NCBI RefSeq assembly: GCF_000765825.2
Contig: NZ_JRPE02000007.1
Span: forward strand, 55,743 to 119,742
Direction of reading: 5' to 3'
DNA: 64,000 nt
DNA from: Helicobacter magdeburgensis
Lineage (GTDB): Bacteria; Campylobacterota; Campylobacteria; Campylobacterales; Helicobacteraceae
The number at the start of each line of letters is the position of its first letter. The first letter of the stretch is position 1. Shown here one piece after another: positions 18,223 to 25,915 of this stretch. The notes under the pieces were generated by a model. It was not told the origin of the DNA. It ran no database searches and was given only the letters and a program-made list of their open reading frames with translations. The position numbers and the translations under genes were made by a program.

Positions 18223-18350
18223 GTCTTTGGGTAGTCATTCGTGCGATTTTGAAAATTTAGAGGCAGTCATTACCTGTTAGGTAACTCCTACCTCTAAATC
18301 CCCAAAAAACACACAAAGCAATACCGCAAATACTAGAATTGTGGATTCTA
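18223..18350. repeat. Second repeat element in the metE-metF gap (partner of alaS 9707-9834)
   Basis: Shares GTCTTTGGGTA at the left and ACCGCAAATACTAGAATTGTG plus the next bases at the right with the alaS copy; both are 128 bp. It contains a hairpin, ATTTAGAGG (18255-18263) with CCTCTAAAT (18291-18299). Confidence 0.75.
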
Positions 18351-18521
18351 AAAACCCAGAATCTTGTGTCGATTCTGCCCCTTGTCATTTTGAGCCGTAG
18401 GCAAAAAATCTTTTATAGAACCAAAAACAAAGATACTTCAGCTAACGCTTCAGCACGACAAAAACACACAGATTCTAGCCATTGATGCTAGGCAGGAGTT
18501 ACCTAATGGGTAATGACTGCC
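18262..18521. repeat. 31-bp inverted repeat pair 18262-18292 / 18491-18521
   Basis: GGCAGTCATTACCTGTTAGG at 18262 continues to CCTACC at 18292. The reverse complement of 18491-18521 matches it at all but about three positions. The arms flank the third repeat element (18382-18461), as if a unit with inverted ends had inserted. Confidence 0.6.
18382..18461. repeat. TTGTCATTTTGAGC-type palindromic repeat (partner at 35516-35602)
   Basis: Begins TTGTCATTTTGAGC and ends with CAGCACGACAA; inner AAAAAATCTTTTATAG and AGATACTTCAGCTAACGCTTC match the element in the restriction gene at 35516-35602 with few changes. With the other elements it accounts for most of the 509-bp gap between metE and metF; I see no credible gene there. 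Confidence 0.7.
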
Positions 18522-18589
18522 CTAAAAAACACAAAATCTAGCAAATGTTAGCACAAGGGCGAATCTTTACACACAAAAAAGGATAGAAA

Positions 18590-19489
18590 ATGTTAGACCA
18601 ACTCATCACTAAACTTCACAGCAACCAAGCATTTTTAAGCGTAGAAGTCTCGCCAAGCCTTAGCTCTACAATCGGGCAAAGCGTAATAGATGAGTTAAAA
18701 TCTTTAAAACAAGCAGATTGTTTTGTTTGCACAGATTCTCCACTTGCACGGCTTAAACCCTCTTCGATTCTAACTTCCATTAAGCTACAAAATGCCCTAA
18801 AAAAACCCGTGATTTGCACATTTTCAATGCGAGATAGAAACTCCATTGCTTTGTGTGGCGATATTTTGGGGGCAAATGAGTTTGGACTGCGCTCCTTTTT
18901 AAGCCTTAGTGGCGATGGGGTGAAAAATGGCGATTGTGTGGGGGCTAAGGGCGTGTTTGAGGAAAGCTCTTTAAAGCTAGGCAGGATTATAGATGGGCTA
19001 AATCAAGGCATAGCCGCAAATGGCAAGGTGCTAAAGGATAGCGTGGAGACAATCTATAATTTTTCAGTCATTAATTCCTATGCCAACAACACAGAATCTT
19101 TAAAAAAGAAAATGCTAAAAAAGTTGAGTAATTCCGCGGTGCAAGGGCTTTTCACACAGCCTGTATTCTCACTTGAAGCCGCAAGGTTTTTACTTGAGAG
19201 TATGGAATCTATAAATAAAGAGCTAGGGCAAAATTGTGTGATGATTCTAGGATTTTTCCCTGTGCTAAGTTATAAGGTGGCGTTATTTTTGCGGGATAAA
19301 CTGCCCGGCGTGTATATCCCAAATGAATGGGTGCAAAAGCTAGAAAAGGCGAGTATTAAAGGCAAAGAAGTTGAGCGAAAAATCGGCTTAGAGCTATCAA
19401 GGGAGCTTTTTAAGGATTTACAAGCATTGCATAATAAATTCCACTTTATGAGTGCGAATAAACCGAGTTTGCTAAGGGAGTTTGTGTAA
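18590..19489 (+). CDS. metF: 5,10-methylenetetrahydrofolate reductase
   Basis: 299 residues, close to the family norm. It reduces methylene-tetrahydrofolate to the 5-methyl form that MetE uses, with FAD. The N-terminus FLSVEVSPS carries the catalytic-Glu strand (SVEVSP in place of the common EFFPP). Central FLSLSGDG and GLFTQPVFSLEAARFLLE are typical barrel segments, and the end ILGFFPVLSYKVALFLRDKLPGV matches MTHFR enzymes. The gene is separated from metE by about 510 bp of repeats, so co-transcription with metE is possible but not shown. AAAGGA precedes the ATG. Confidence 0.88.
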   Translation: MLDQLITKLHSNQAFLSVEVSPSLSSTIGQSVIDELKSLKQADCFVCTDSPLARLKPSSILTSIKLQNALKKPVICTFSMRDRNSIALCGDILGANEFGLRSFLSLSGDGVKNGDCVGAKGVFEESSLKLGRIIDGLNQGIAANGKVLKDSVETIYNFSVINSYANNTESLKKKMLKKLSNSAVQGLFTQPVFSLEAARFLLESMESINKELGQNCVMILGFFPVLSYKVALFLRDKLPGVYIPNEWVQKLEKASIKGKEVERKIGLELSRELFKDLQALHNKFHFMSANKPSLLREFV

Positions 19490-19528
19490 AAAAAGTGCGT
19501 GATAAAATTTGCTAGATTCTGCGTTGTT

Positions 19529-19906
19529 TTAAGTGTTTTTAGAATCTTTAGCACATAAAATCGGAGCAAGAGTTGTGATAATCTCTTGCAATAATTCCTT
19601 AGAATCAATATCAATCATATACCATTCCTTTGCACCCGGATATGGCTTTGCTTTTTGAGAGTGAGCTAAAAGAGATTCTAAAAGCTTATATTGTTTTACA
19701 AATACGCATTCATCGCAAAGCAGGAAAAGTGCTTTGGGCTTTTGCATAGATTTAGAATCTTGTATATATACGCAGTATTCCCCAAACATTTTTCTCGCAC
19801 TAAAAGTGTAAGATTCTACTCCGCCTTTAGAATCTCCGCTCAAATCCGTCATATACTCGCATAAACGCTCCAGCACATAGTCTTTATACTCTTTTGAGGT
19901 CGCCAT
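19529..19906 (-). CDS. TfoX N-terminal-domain protein
   Basis: 125 residues made almost entirely of a TfoX_N domain: SARKMFGEYCVYI near residue 36 and ALFLLCDECVFVKQY near 59 are the family marks. In gamma-proteobacteria TfoX/Sxy switches on competence genes; small stand-alone TfoX_N proteins elsewhere are uncharacterised, so a competence role here is not assumed. The start has AAGGGG 5 nt upstream. It converges with metF and follows the NSS transporter gene with a gap of about 50 nt on the same strand. Confidence 0.75.
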   Translation of the reverse strand: MATSKEYKDYVLERLCEYMTDLSGDSKGGVESYTFSARKMFGEYCVYIQDSKSMQKPKALFLLCDECVFVKQYKLLESLLAHSQKAKPYPGAKEWYMIDIDSKELLQEIITTLAPILCAKDSKNT

Positions 19907-19955
19907 ATTTGCCCCTTATTTATTTGGATTGCAACACAAGAATCTAAGTTAAATC

Positions 19956-21353
19956 CTAAAGCCCCATACTCTCAATGATAGATTTTACCGCATCTTCGCC
20001 CATAAAAAATTCTGCGATTTTTGCCAAAAGAATGATGATGGTAATAAGTGGCGTGATATACCGCATAAGGTAATACCACACATTGAATCCAAGATTCCCA
20101 AAAAAGTGAGAAGTATAGACTTGTAACTTTTCTTTTGGCACAACCCAGCCGATAAAAATCACGGCTAAAAGCCCACCGATAGACATAATAAAGTTTGCTG
20201 AAAGAAACTCAATAATATCCATAAGCGACTTGCCGCCAACAGCCAAATAATCCGCCGCAGGTGTGCAAATAGAGCAGACAATCACCATTCCAAGAGCGAT
20301 GATAGCAAGTGTAATACTCCAAGTCGCCTTTGCCCTGCTCCAGCCATAAGTCTCACTCATATACATTACAGCAGGTTCAAGCAGCGAGATAGTAGAAGTG
20401 ATCCCAGCAAAGCTAAAGGCGATAAGGAACAAAAAGGCGATGATATTGCCTAAGATTCCAAGATGAGAGAACATCACAGGCAGGGTTACAAAGATAAGTC
20501 CAGCTCCTTTATTGACAACGCCTTCATACTCAAACACAAAGGTAAAAATCATAAGTCCCGCCATAATCGCAATAGCAATGCCAGATAACACAATCCAAAG
20601 TGAGCTTTTAAGAAGGTTTTGATTAGAATCTGAATTTGCCGCGTAAGTGATGATAATCCCAACTCCAAGTGAAAGCGAGAAAAACACCTGCCCTAAGGAA
20701 TCAACAAACACATCAAGGCTAAGAGCCTTTTTAGCCTCCTGCATATCAAAGCTTAGCATAAACTCCACAGCCCTGCCAAAAGAATCCATACTCATCGCAT
20801 AGATAAGCAACCCAAAGAAAATAATAAAAAGCAAAGGTGTAAGGATAAGATTCAAAAGTTCAATACCCCTTTTTACCCCACGAGAGATAATCCAGCCTGT
20901 CAAGCCCATAACAAAAAGTAGTCCTAGCGTTTGAGGCACAAAGCCATTTTCATAGAGTTCGCCAAACACCGCCCCAGAGCTTTCCATATCGCTAGGGAGA
21001 TTAAAACTTACCATAAAGAGATAGTAAAACACCCAGCCTAAAACGATAGCATAAAATGAAAGGATAATAGGTCCGCCAATGAGCGTTAGCCCAGCATATC
21101 GCCATTTTTTGCTAGGGCTTGGGTCAAGATTCTCATAGCTTTTAAACGCATTTGCCTTGCCTTTATTGCCTATAAGCATTTCACCCACAAGCATAGCAAT
21201 GCCGATAGTAAGGGCTAAAAACAGATAGAGTAGCACAAACGCACCACCGCCATTTGTTCCTGCAATGTAGGGAAAACGCCAAATATGCCCCAAACCTATG
21301 GAGCTACCAAGGGCAGCTAAGATAAAGCCGATTTTACTAAAATTATTCATCAT
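19956..21353 (-). CDS. Sodium-dependent transporter (NSS/SNF family)
   Basis: 465 residues with about 11-12 membrane helices. Helix 1 carries LGSSIGLGHIWRFPYIAGTN, the unwound sodium- and substrate-binding region shared with LeuT, MhsT and eukaryotic neurotransmitter carriers. GGGAFVLLYL follows. Family members import amino acids or related amines with sodium; the substrate here is not evident. AAGG lies just upstream of the first of two adjacent ATG codons. The gene is divergent from the EamA gene. Confidence 0.88.
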   Translation of the reverse strand: MMNNFSKIGFILAALGSSIGLGHIWRFPYIAGTNGGGAFVLLYLFLALTIGIAMLVGEMLIGNKGKANAFKSYENLDPSPSKKWRYAGLTLIGGPIILSFYAIVLGWVFYYLFMVSFNLPSDMESSGAVFGELYENGFVPQTLGLLFVMGLTGWIISRGVKRGIELLNLILTPLLFIIFFGLLIYAMSMDSFGRAVEFMLSFDMQEAKKALSLDVFVDSLGQVFFSLSLGVGIIITYAANSDSNQNLLKSSLWIVLSGIAIAIMAGLMIFTFVFEYEGVVNKGAGLIFVTLPVMFSHLGILGNIIAFLFLIAFSFAGITSTISLLEPAVMYMSETYGWSRAKATWSITLAIIALGMVIVCSICTPAADYLAVGGKSLMDIIEFLSANFIMSIGGLLAVIFIGWVVPKEKLQVYTSHFFGNLGFNVWYYLMRYITPLITIIILLAKIAEFFMGEDAVKSIIESMGL

Positions 21354-21523
21354 AAAAGCCTTTTAGAAAGTATAAATTACCCAAATTACAGCATATCGCA
21401 AGACGCGTCAGTAGTATAATTTGAAAAGGGGCTAATGTTACTTGAGTTTTTATTAAATATTACTAAATTAAGCTAGAATTCTAGAATCTTTGAGAATTAA
21501 AAAGATTCTAATAAAGGGGCAGA

Positions 21524-22393
21524 ATGCGGTATTTGGTAATTGTAAGCGTGATTTGGGCATTTTCCTTTCCTTTAATCGGGCATTATCTTGTGGGGAGAAA
21601 TGTGGCAAATCCAGTGGATAGCTATTTTGTGATTGTGGCGAGATTTGCCCTTGCGTTGCTTGTGTTTTTGCCCTTTATCCGCTTTAAAAATGTGCCAAAT
21701 ATGCTAAAGCTTTCACTCATTAGCATAGGAGCGGTGCAAATAGGCATAATGTATATTTGCTACTATCAGTCATTTAAGTATCTGCAGATTCACGAAGTGG
21801 CATTATTTACGATATTTACCCCATTTTATGTGAGTGTATTTTATGATATATGTAAGCGTTGTATGCGTTGGCGATATTTGCCAAGTATTGCTCTAGCCGT
21901 GCTTGGGGCGTATATTATTAAATATGGTGATGTGAGTGATGATTTTATTGTGGGGTTTTTGTGGATTCAGGGGGCAAATATGTGCTTTGGTATCGGGCAG
22001 AGTGCGTATAAATTTGTGATGGAAAAATTTACTATGCCAAAGCAAGAACAGGTGTTTGGGTATTTTTATATCGGGGCATTAAGCGTGGGGCTTGTGAGCT
22101 ATGCGTTTTTTGGGAATGTGAATATGCTACCAAGTGAAACTCATCAATGGCTGATTTTGCTTTATCTTGGGGTTGTTGCTTCGGGGCTTGGGTATTTCTG
22201 GTGGAATAAGGGGGCTTGTGGCGTGGATAGCGGGATTTTAGCGATTATGAATAATGTGCTTATTCCCTTAGCTATTGTGGCTAATGCTCTTGTGTGGGGA
22301 CAGAGCATAGAGAATCTGGGGCAATTTTTGCTTGGCTCATTACTCATAGCCCTATCTCTTTGGTGGCATTATAGAATCTTAAAGCGATATTAG
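21524..22393 (+). CDS. EamA/DMT-superfamily transporter
   Basis: 289 residues with ten predicted membrane helices arranged as two EamA repeats (about 1-135 and 145-285). The second repeat contains YLGVVASGLGYFWWNKGACGVDSG, typical of the RhaT/EamA group of drug/metabolite transporters. These usually export amino acids or metabolites; the substrate is unknown. AAGGGG precedes the ATG. The 170-bp gap to the divergent NSS gene holds several GATTC/GAATC motifs but no clear operator. Confidence 0.85.
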   Translation: MRYLVIVSVIWAFSFPLIGHYLVGRNVANPVDSYFVIVARFALALLVFLPFIRFKNVPNMLKLSLISIGAVQIGIMYICYYQSFKYLQIHEVALFTIFTPFYVSVFYDICKRCMRWRYLPSIALAVLGAYIIKYGDVSDDFIVGFLWIQGANMCFGIGQSAYKFVMEKFTMPKQEQVFGYFYIGALSVGLVSYAFFGNVNMLPSETHQWLILLYLGVVASGLGYFWWNKGACGVDSGILAIMNNVLIPLAIVANALVWGQSIENLGQFLLGSLLIALSLWWHYRILKRY

Positions 22394-22505
22394 AGTTTAT
22401 GGGGTTATTGACTTGAAATAGCTTTTTACGATAGAACTGCAGAAAAATAGTTGTATATGCAACTAATTAATTTTGCAAGATTGATTTGGTGGAGTTGTAG
22501 GAGAG

Positions 22506-24785
22506 ATGAGAGCATTTTTAATTGCTTGTCTATGTTGTTGCTATGCTTTGGCTTCGGGCTTTAAGATTGCTGAACAAAGTCTTAATGCCACAGCTCTAAG
22601 CTCCGCGTATGTAGCAGGGGCTTTTGGTGCTGATAGTGCATATTACAATCCTGCGAATATGGGCTTTTCTCATCAATTATCACAAAGTGATAAAAGTGAG
22701 CTAGAACTTACACTCACAGGCATTTACATTCCCGGTTTTTCATTTACCACAGACACTGGGCGAAAGGACATAGGGCAAGGTTCAATCAACTGGGGCTTAA
22801 GCACAGAAACAACCCTTGGTGTGCCAGATAAGATGGCAAACTTGGCAAATACATTCCTAGGTGTAGATCTCAAAGCACCCATAAAAGTAGATTCAGAAGA
22901 GAAAAATCAGCACGGCACTTATGGATTCAGTGAAAAAGGGGCTTTGGTTGAAGGCTCGGCTGATCCGACATTCTTTCCTGTGCCTAAGGTTTTTTATAAA
23001 AGCAAAACAGCAAAATCATCGTTTGGCAATTGGAATTATGGCGTGAGCTTTACAGCACCAAGTGGTTTGGCGATGAATTGGAATGGTGAGGCTGGAGCAT
23101 TTTTACGCAATGTGATGATTGCTATGGTGGAGTTTAGCCCTTCACTTAGCTGGAATTATAATGAACGCATATCTATTGGTGTCTCCCCTAGAATCCTCTA
23201 TGGAATGGGGAATTTTCAAAACACCGTGTTTGTGCCTCTAGGCACTCCACAAAAGCCCGGCAAGGTTGAGACAAACCTGCAGGATTTTGATGAGATTCCT
23301 TCAAGTATGATTCCAGAGGCTATGGGGGAGCTTATCTATGCGGTGAATACTGCTCAAGGTAATGCCTTAGCTGCACTAGCAGGGATCGGTATAGGTGGTG
23401 GGAAGCATTTAGATAATAAGCTCCGTTATAAGCTGCCTACACTTTTTAATCCTGAAGCGTGGTTTGGTATGGCTGATCCTAGCGTGTTTGATGAGTTTAT
23501 TAATGAAGATAAAAAAAGCATTGATGTGGCAGGATATAACGCAAAAGTAGAAGAAATCAATGCGACAATTAAGAAAAATTGGGAGCATTATAAGGGCGAG
23601 TGGGAAAATGGGAATCTTGAGTGGCGTTATAATGATAAGACTTGTGCTGGTCAAACTACGATTTGTTTGCCAACATTATTTAATCCTGTGCCAAATGAAA
23701 CCTACACAACTACACTTAATGGAGAAACGCAAACGGGATATAAGTTTGTTAATGGAGTGAATTATTGTATCCAAAATGGACATACAACAAGCGGATTTTT
23801 TGGCTGTCAGCATATGGGCGAAACAATGGAGAAAGCAAAAGAGCTTGGAGCGTATGTGAATTGCTACACAGGGACATTTTATGACTATAATGGCAACTTG
23901 CAAACAAGCAATCCGGGTCCTTGTGCTTATCCTACTCCAACAGAAACCGATGAAAATGGTGTGCCTAGGGGTTATGCTACGCTTATGGACGCTAAAGAGT
24001 TATCAGAAAAATTTGGTATGGGTGATATGAATATCACTACAAATCTTGTGGGGGCTACAAAAGTGGATCAAAAGAGCAAGGGAGCTGACTTTGCCTTTGG
24101 GTATAAGGCAGCAGTGAGTGTGCGTCCTTTTGAGAGTAAAAAGACAACACTAAGCTTTGTTTATACTTCACCTGTTACTTTTAATCTTAAAGGGGATTTG
24201 GACGCGACAACTTATATTGGTGGCTCTATGGGAAATGTCAATATGAAAGCGGATTTGAATCTTGCAGTAACACTGCCTTCAAGTATGCAAATTGCCCTTA
24301 TGCATAATTTTGGACGGCTTGGCGTGGAGTTTGTATATGAGAAGATATATTGGAGCAAGGGCGATAAATTTGCCTTTAATTTTAGCAATCCACGATTTAC
24401 GCCCTTAAGCGGTATGGTAATGCAGTTTAGCCCAGAGCAGTTAAGTGGTATGATGGATTTAGCTGATTATGGTGCGGTGGCTATGGGTGATGGGTGGAAT
24501 GACACGATTGCCTTGCGTTTGGGACTTAGCTATTTGACTAAGAAAAATTACTTTTTAATGGGTTCATTTGCTTTTGATCAAAGCCCTGTGCCACAAGATA
24601 AGCTAGGGATTCCAGATAGTAATGCATATATGTTTGGCTTAGGTGTAAGAAAGCAGACAAGTGATAAATGGAATATAGGCTTGGCATACTCGCTTAGCCT
24701 TAAAGATGGTAGAAAGAGCATTTACCAAACAGGTGGATTTGGGCAGTTGCATTTATTCTCCGCCTCAATTGGTTATACATTTTAG
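22506..24785 (+). CDS. OmpP1/FadL-family outer-membrane transport protein with Cys-rich insert
   Basis: 759 residues, long for the family (about 420-600). The signal peptide ends near YALAS. The mature N-terminus, GFKIAEQSLNATALSSAYVAG then ADSAYYNPANMGF, is the FadL hatch region. The C-terminal barrel ends LHLFSASIGYTF with terminal Phe. FadL porins move hydrophobic molecules such as fatty acids across the outer membrane. Residues about 340-500 form an extra segment holding six cysteines (TTICLP, VNYCIQ, FFGCQH, YVNCYT, GPCAYP and an earlier TCAG). This suggests a disulfide-bonded extracellular loop not typical of the family. AGGAG precedes the ATG. Confidence 0.85.
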   Translation: MRAFLIACLCCCYALASGFKIAEQSLNATALSSAYVAGAFGADSAYYNPANMGFSHQLSQSDKSELELTLTGIYIPGFSFTTDTGRKDIGQGSINWGLSTETTLGVPDKMANLANTFLGVDLKAPIKVDSEEKNQHGTYGFSEKGALVEGSADPTFFPVPKVFYKSKTAKSSFGNWNYGVSFTAPSGLAMNWNGEAGAFLRNVMIAMVEFSPSLSWNYNERISIGVSPRILYGMGNFQNTVFVPLGTPQKPGKVETNLQDFDEIPSSMIPEAMGELIYAVNTAQGNALAALAGIGIGGGKHLDNKLRYKLPTLFNPEAWFGMADPSVFDEFINEDKKSIDVAGYNAKVEEINATIKKNWEHYKGEWENGNLEWRYNDKTCAGQTTICLPTLFNPVPNETYTTTLNGETQTGYKFVNGVNYCIQNGHTTSGFFGCQHMGETMEKAKELGAYVNCYTGTFYDYNGNLQTSNPGPCAYPTPTETDENGVPRGYATLMDAKELSEKFGMGDMNITTNLVGATKVDQKSKGADFAFGYKAAVSVRPFESKKTTLSFVYTSPVTFNLKGDLDATTYIGGSMGNVNMKADLNLAVTLPSSMQIALMHNFGRLGVEFVYEKIYWSKGDKFAFNFSNPRFTPLSGMVMQFSPEQLSGMMDLADYGAVAMGDGWNDTIALRLGLSYLTKKNYFLMGSFAFDQSPVPQDKLGIPDSNAYMFGLGVRKQTSDKWNIGLAYSLSLKDGRKSIYQTGGFGQLHLFSASIGYTF

Positions 24786-24796
24786 AAAAATTTCTC

Positions 24797-25246
24797 TTAT
24801 TCCTTGTAGATTCCAAAAAAACGCACAGAAAAATTAAAAATAAAAGCAATGCTTGTGGCGATGACTTTACTTAGCATAGTGTGAAAAGCTAGAATCTCCA
24901 CACATACAAACAACACACCCATATCAATGCATAGCCCTATAAAACTTACCACATAAACGAGAATGCTTTCTTTAAGAATATGATGTGCGGAGTTCTTGAA
25001 AATAAAGATTCTAGCGAACAAAAAATTCCACAAAGTCGCTAGGATAAAGCTTATAAATCCAGCTAAAATATACCATAGCCCAGATTCTGTGGCGATATAA
25101 AAGATAAGCCAATTAATAAGGGCGGCAGAGCCACCTACAAGTATATATTTGTAGAGTTTTGTAAAAAATGATGTGTAAAATGCTTTTGTGGAAGCAGAGT
25201 TAGTATTATGCGGATTTTGTGAATCTTGCGGGGATTGTGGGTGCAT
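24797..25246 (-). CDS. GtrA-family membrane protein
   Basis: 149 residues with four membrane helices (about 30-50, 60-80, 95-115, 120-140). The first, KYILVGGSAALINWLIFY, and the RIFIFKN loop are GtrA marks. GtrA proteins are thought to flip polyprenyl-phosphate-linked sugars to the periplasmic face. It is the last gene of a cassette with GT2, a GT-C-like membrane protein and a methyltransferase, consistent with glycosyl decoration of a surface polymer. AAGG lies upstream of the start; the gap to the methyltransferase stop is 8 nt. Confidence 0.85.
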   Translation of the reverse strand: MHPQSPQDSQNPHNTNSASTKAFYTSFFTKLYKYILVGGSAALINWLIFYIATESGLWYILAGFISFILATLWNFLFARIFIFKNSAHHILKESILVYVVSFIGLCIDMGVLFVCVEILAFHTMLSKVIATSIAFIFNFSVRFFGIYKE

Positions 25247-25254
25247 AGAGTGCC

Positions 25255-25915
25255 TTAGGATTCTATTTTGTGGATAATGGCAAAGTTATTCATACCACAT
25301 TGAAAATACTTGTGGGTTTTTAAATGTAGGCTAGGGACTTGAGCGATGAGATTTTGTAAATCTTTTTTGTTGTAATAGGCTTTGTGGTCTCTTATCTCTG
25401 CTTCACTGACAATTTTTAACTTGAAGGCTAGAAACTCTAGCACGGGCTTAGCTAAATGGCTAGGCACAGTGAGAAGCAAAATGCCATTTGGCTTTAGCAC
25501 ACGAGCGATTTGCTTGAGCATTTCTAACGGATAATTTAAGTGTTCCAAAACAGCTAGCATTGTTACCACTTCAAAACTTTCATTTTCAAATGGAAGAGCG
25601 CATTTTGAATCTTGTGCTGGATTCTGCGTTGAATCTTGTGGAAAAATAGCATTACCCCCCCCCCCCGTTAGAATCTATACAATCTTTAGATTCAAAATAA
25701 TATGTAAAAGTTTGAATCTTATCTGTGTTGATTGTTGGGGCTTTAAAGTCAATGCCTATGCCTTTAGCGATATAGGGCTCAATCTCTTGCAAAAGTCTCG
25801 CTTCCCAGCCGCAACCAATATCTAGGACATTTGGATTTTTAAAGCTTTTGATTGTGGGCAAAACGCGATTTAGTCGCATTTTACGCAGTGTGGATTCTAG
25901 CAGGGCTTCTTTCAT
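25255..25915 (-). CDS. SAM-dependent methyltransferase, phase-variable, OFF as sequenced
   Basis: One gene split in two frames by a 12-G tract (25655-25666 on the + strand). The 5' part (25652-25915) encodes NVLDIGCGWEARLL, the SAM-binding motif I, and ends in a stop directly after the tract. The 3' part reads on from the tract in another frame, through FEVVTMLAVLEHLNYPLEM (motifs II/III of class I methyltransferases) and LKPNGILLLTVPS, to 25255. Tract lengths of 11 or 14 would join them into one protein of about 219 residues. The start ATG overlaps the stop of the upstream membrane protein (ATGA), and AAAGGA precedes it. The target is probably the sugar or lipid intermediate handled by the neighbours. 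Confidence 0.8.
25655..25666. repeat. C12 tract (G12 in coding strand) splitting the methyltransferase
   Basis: Twelve consecutive C. The coding frame after the tract requires a length of 2 modulo 3 (11 or 14); 12 puts TAA immediately after four Gly codons. It lies between the SAM motif I half and the motif II half. Confidence 0.9.

Noticed and set aside
18017..18280. Open frame of 87 codons running from the metE end into the gap
   Set aside because: It starts inside metE in another frame and continues through repeat elements; no ribosome site and no recognisable protein.
25655..25666. Treating all poly-C frame breaks as sequencing error
   Set aside because: Homopolymer miscalls are possible, so ON/OFF states are stated as sequenced. 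But tracts of 10-13 C in several envelope and restriction genes of a Helicobacter, two of them in frame, fit contingency loci better than random error.
25255..25915. Reading the two halves of the methyltransferase as two separate genes
   Set aside because: Each half has only part of the SAM fold, the 3' half lacks a ribosome site, and the break falls exactly at a G12 tract.
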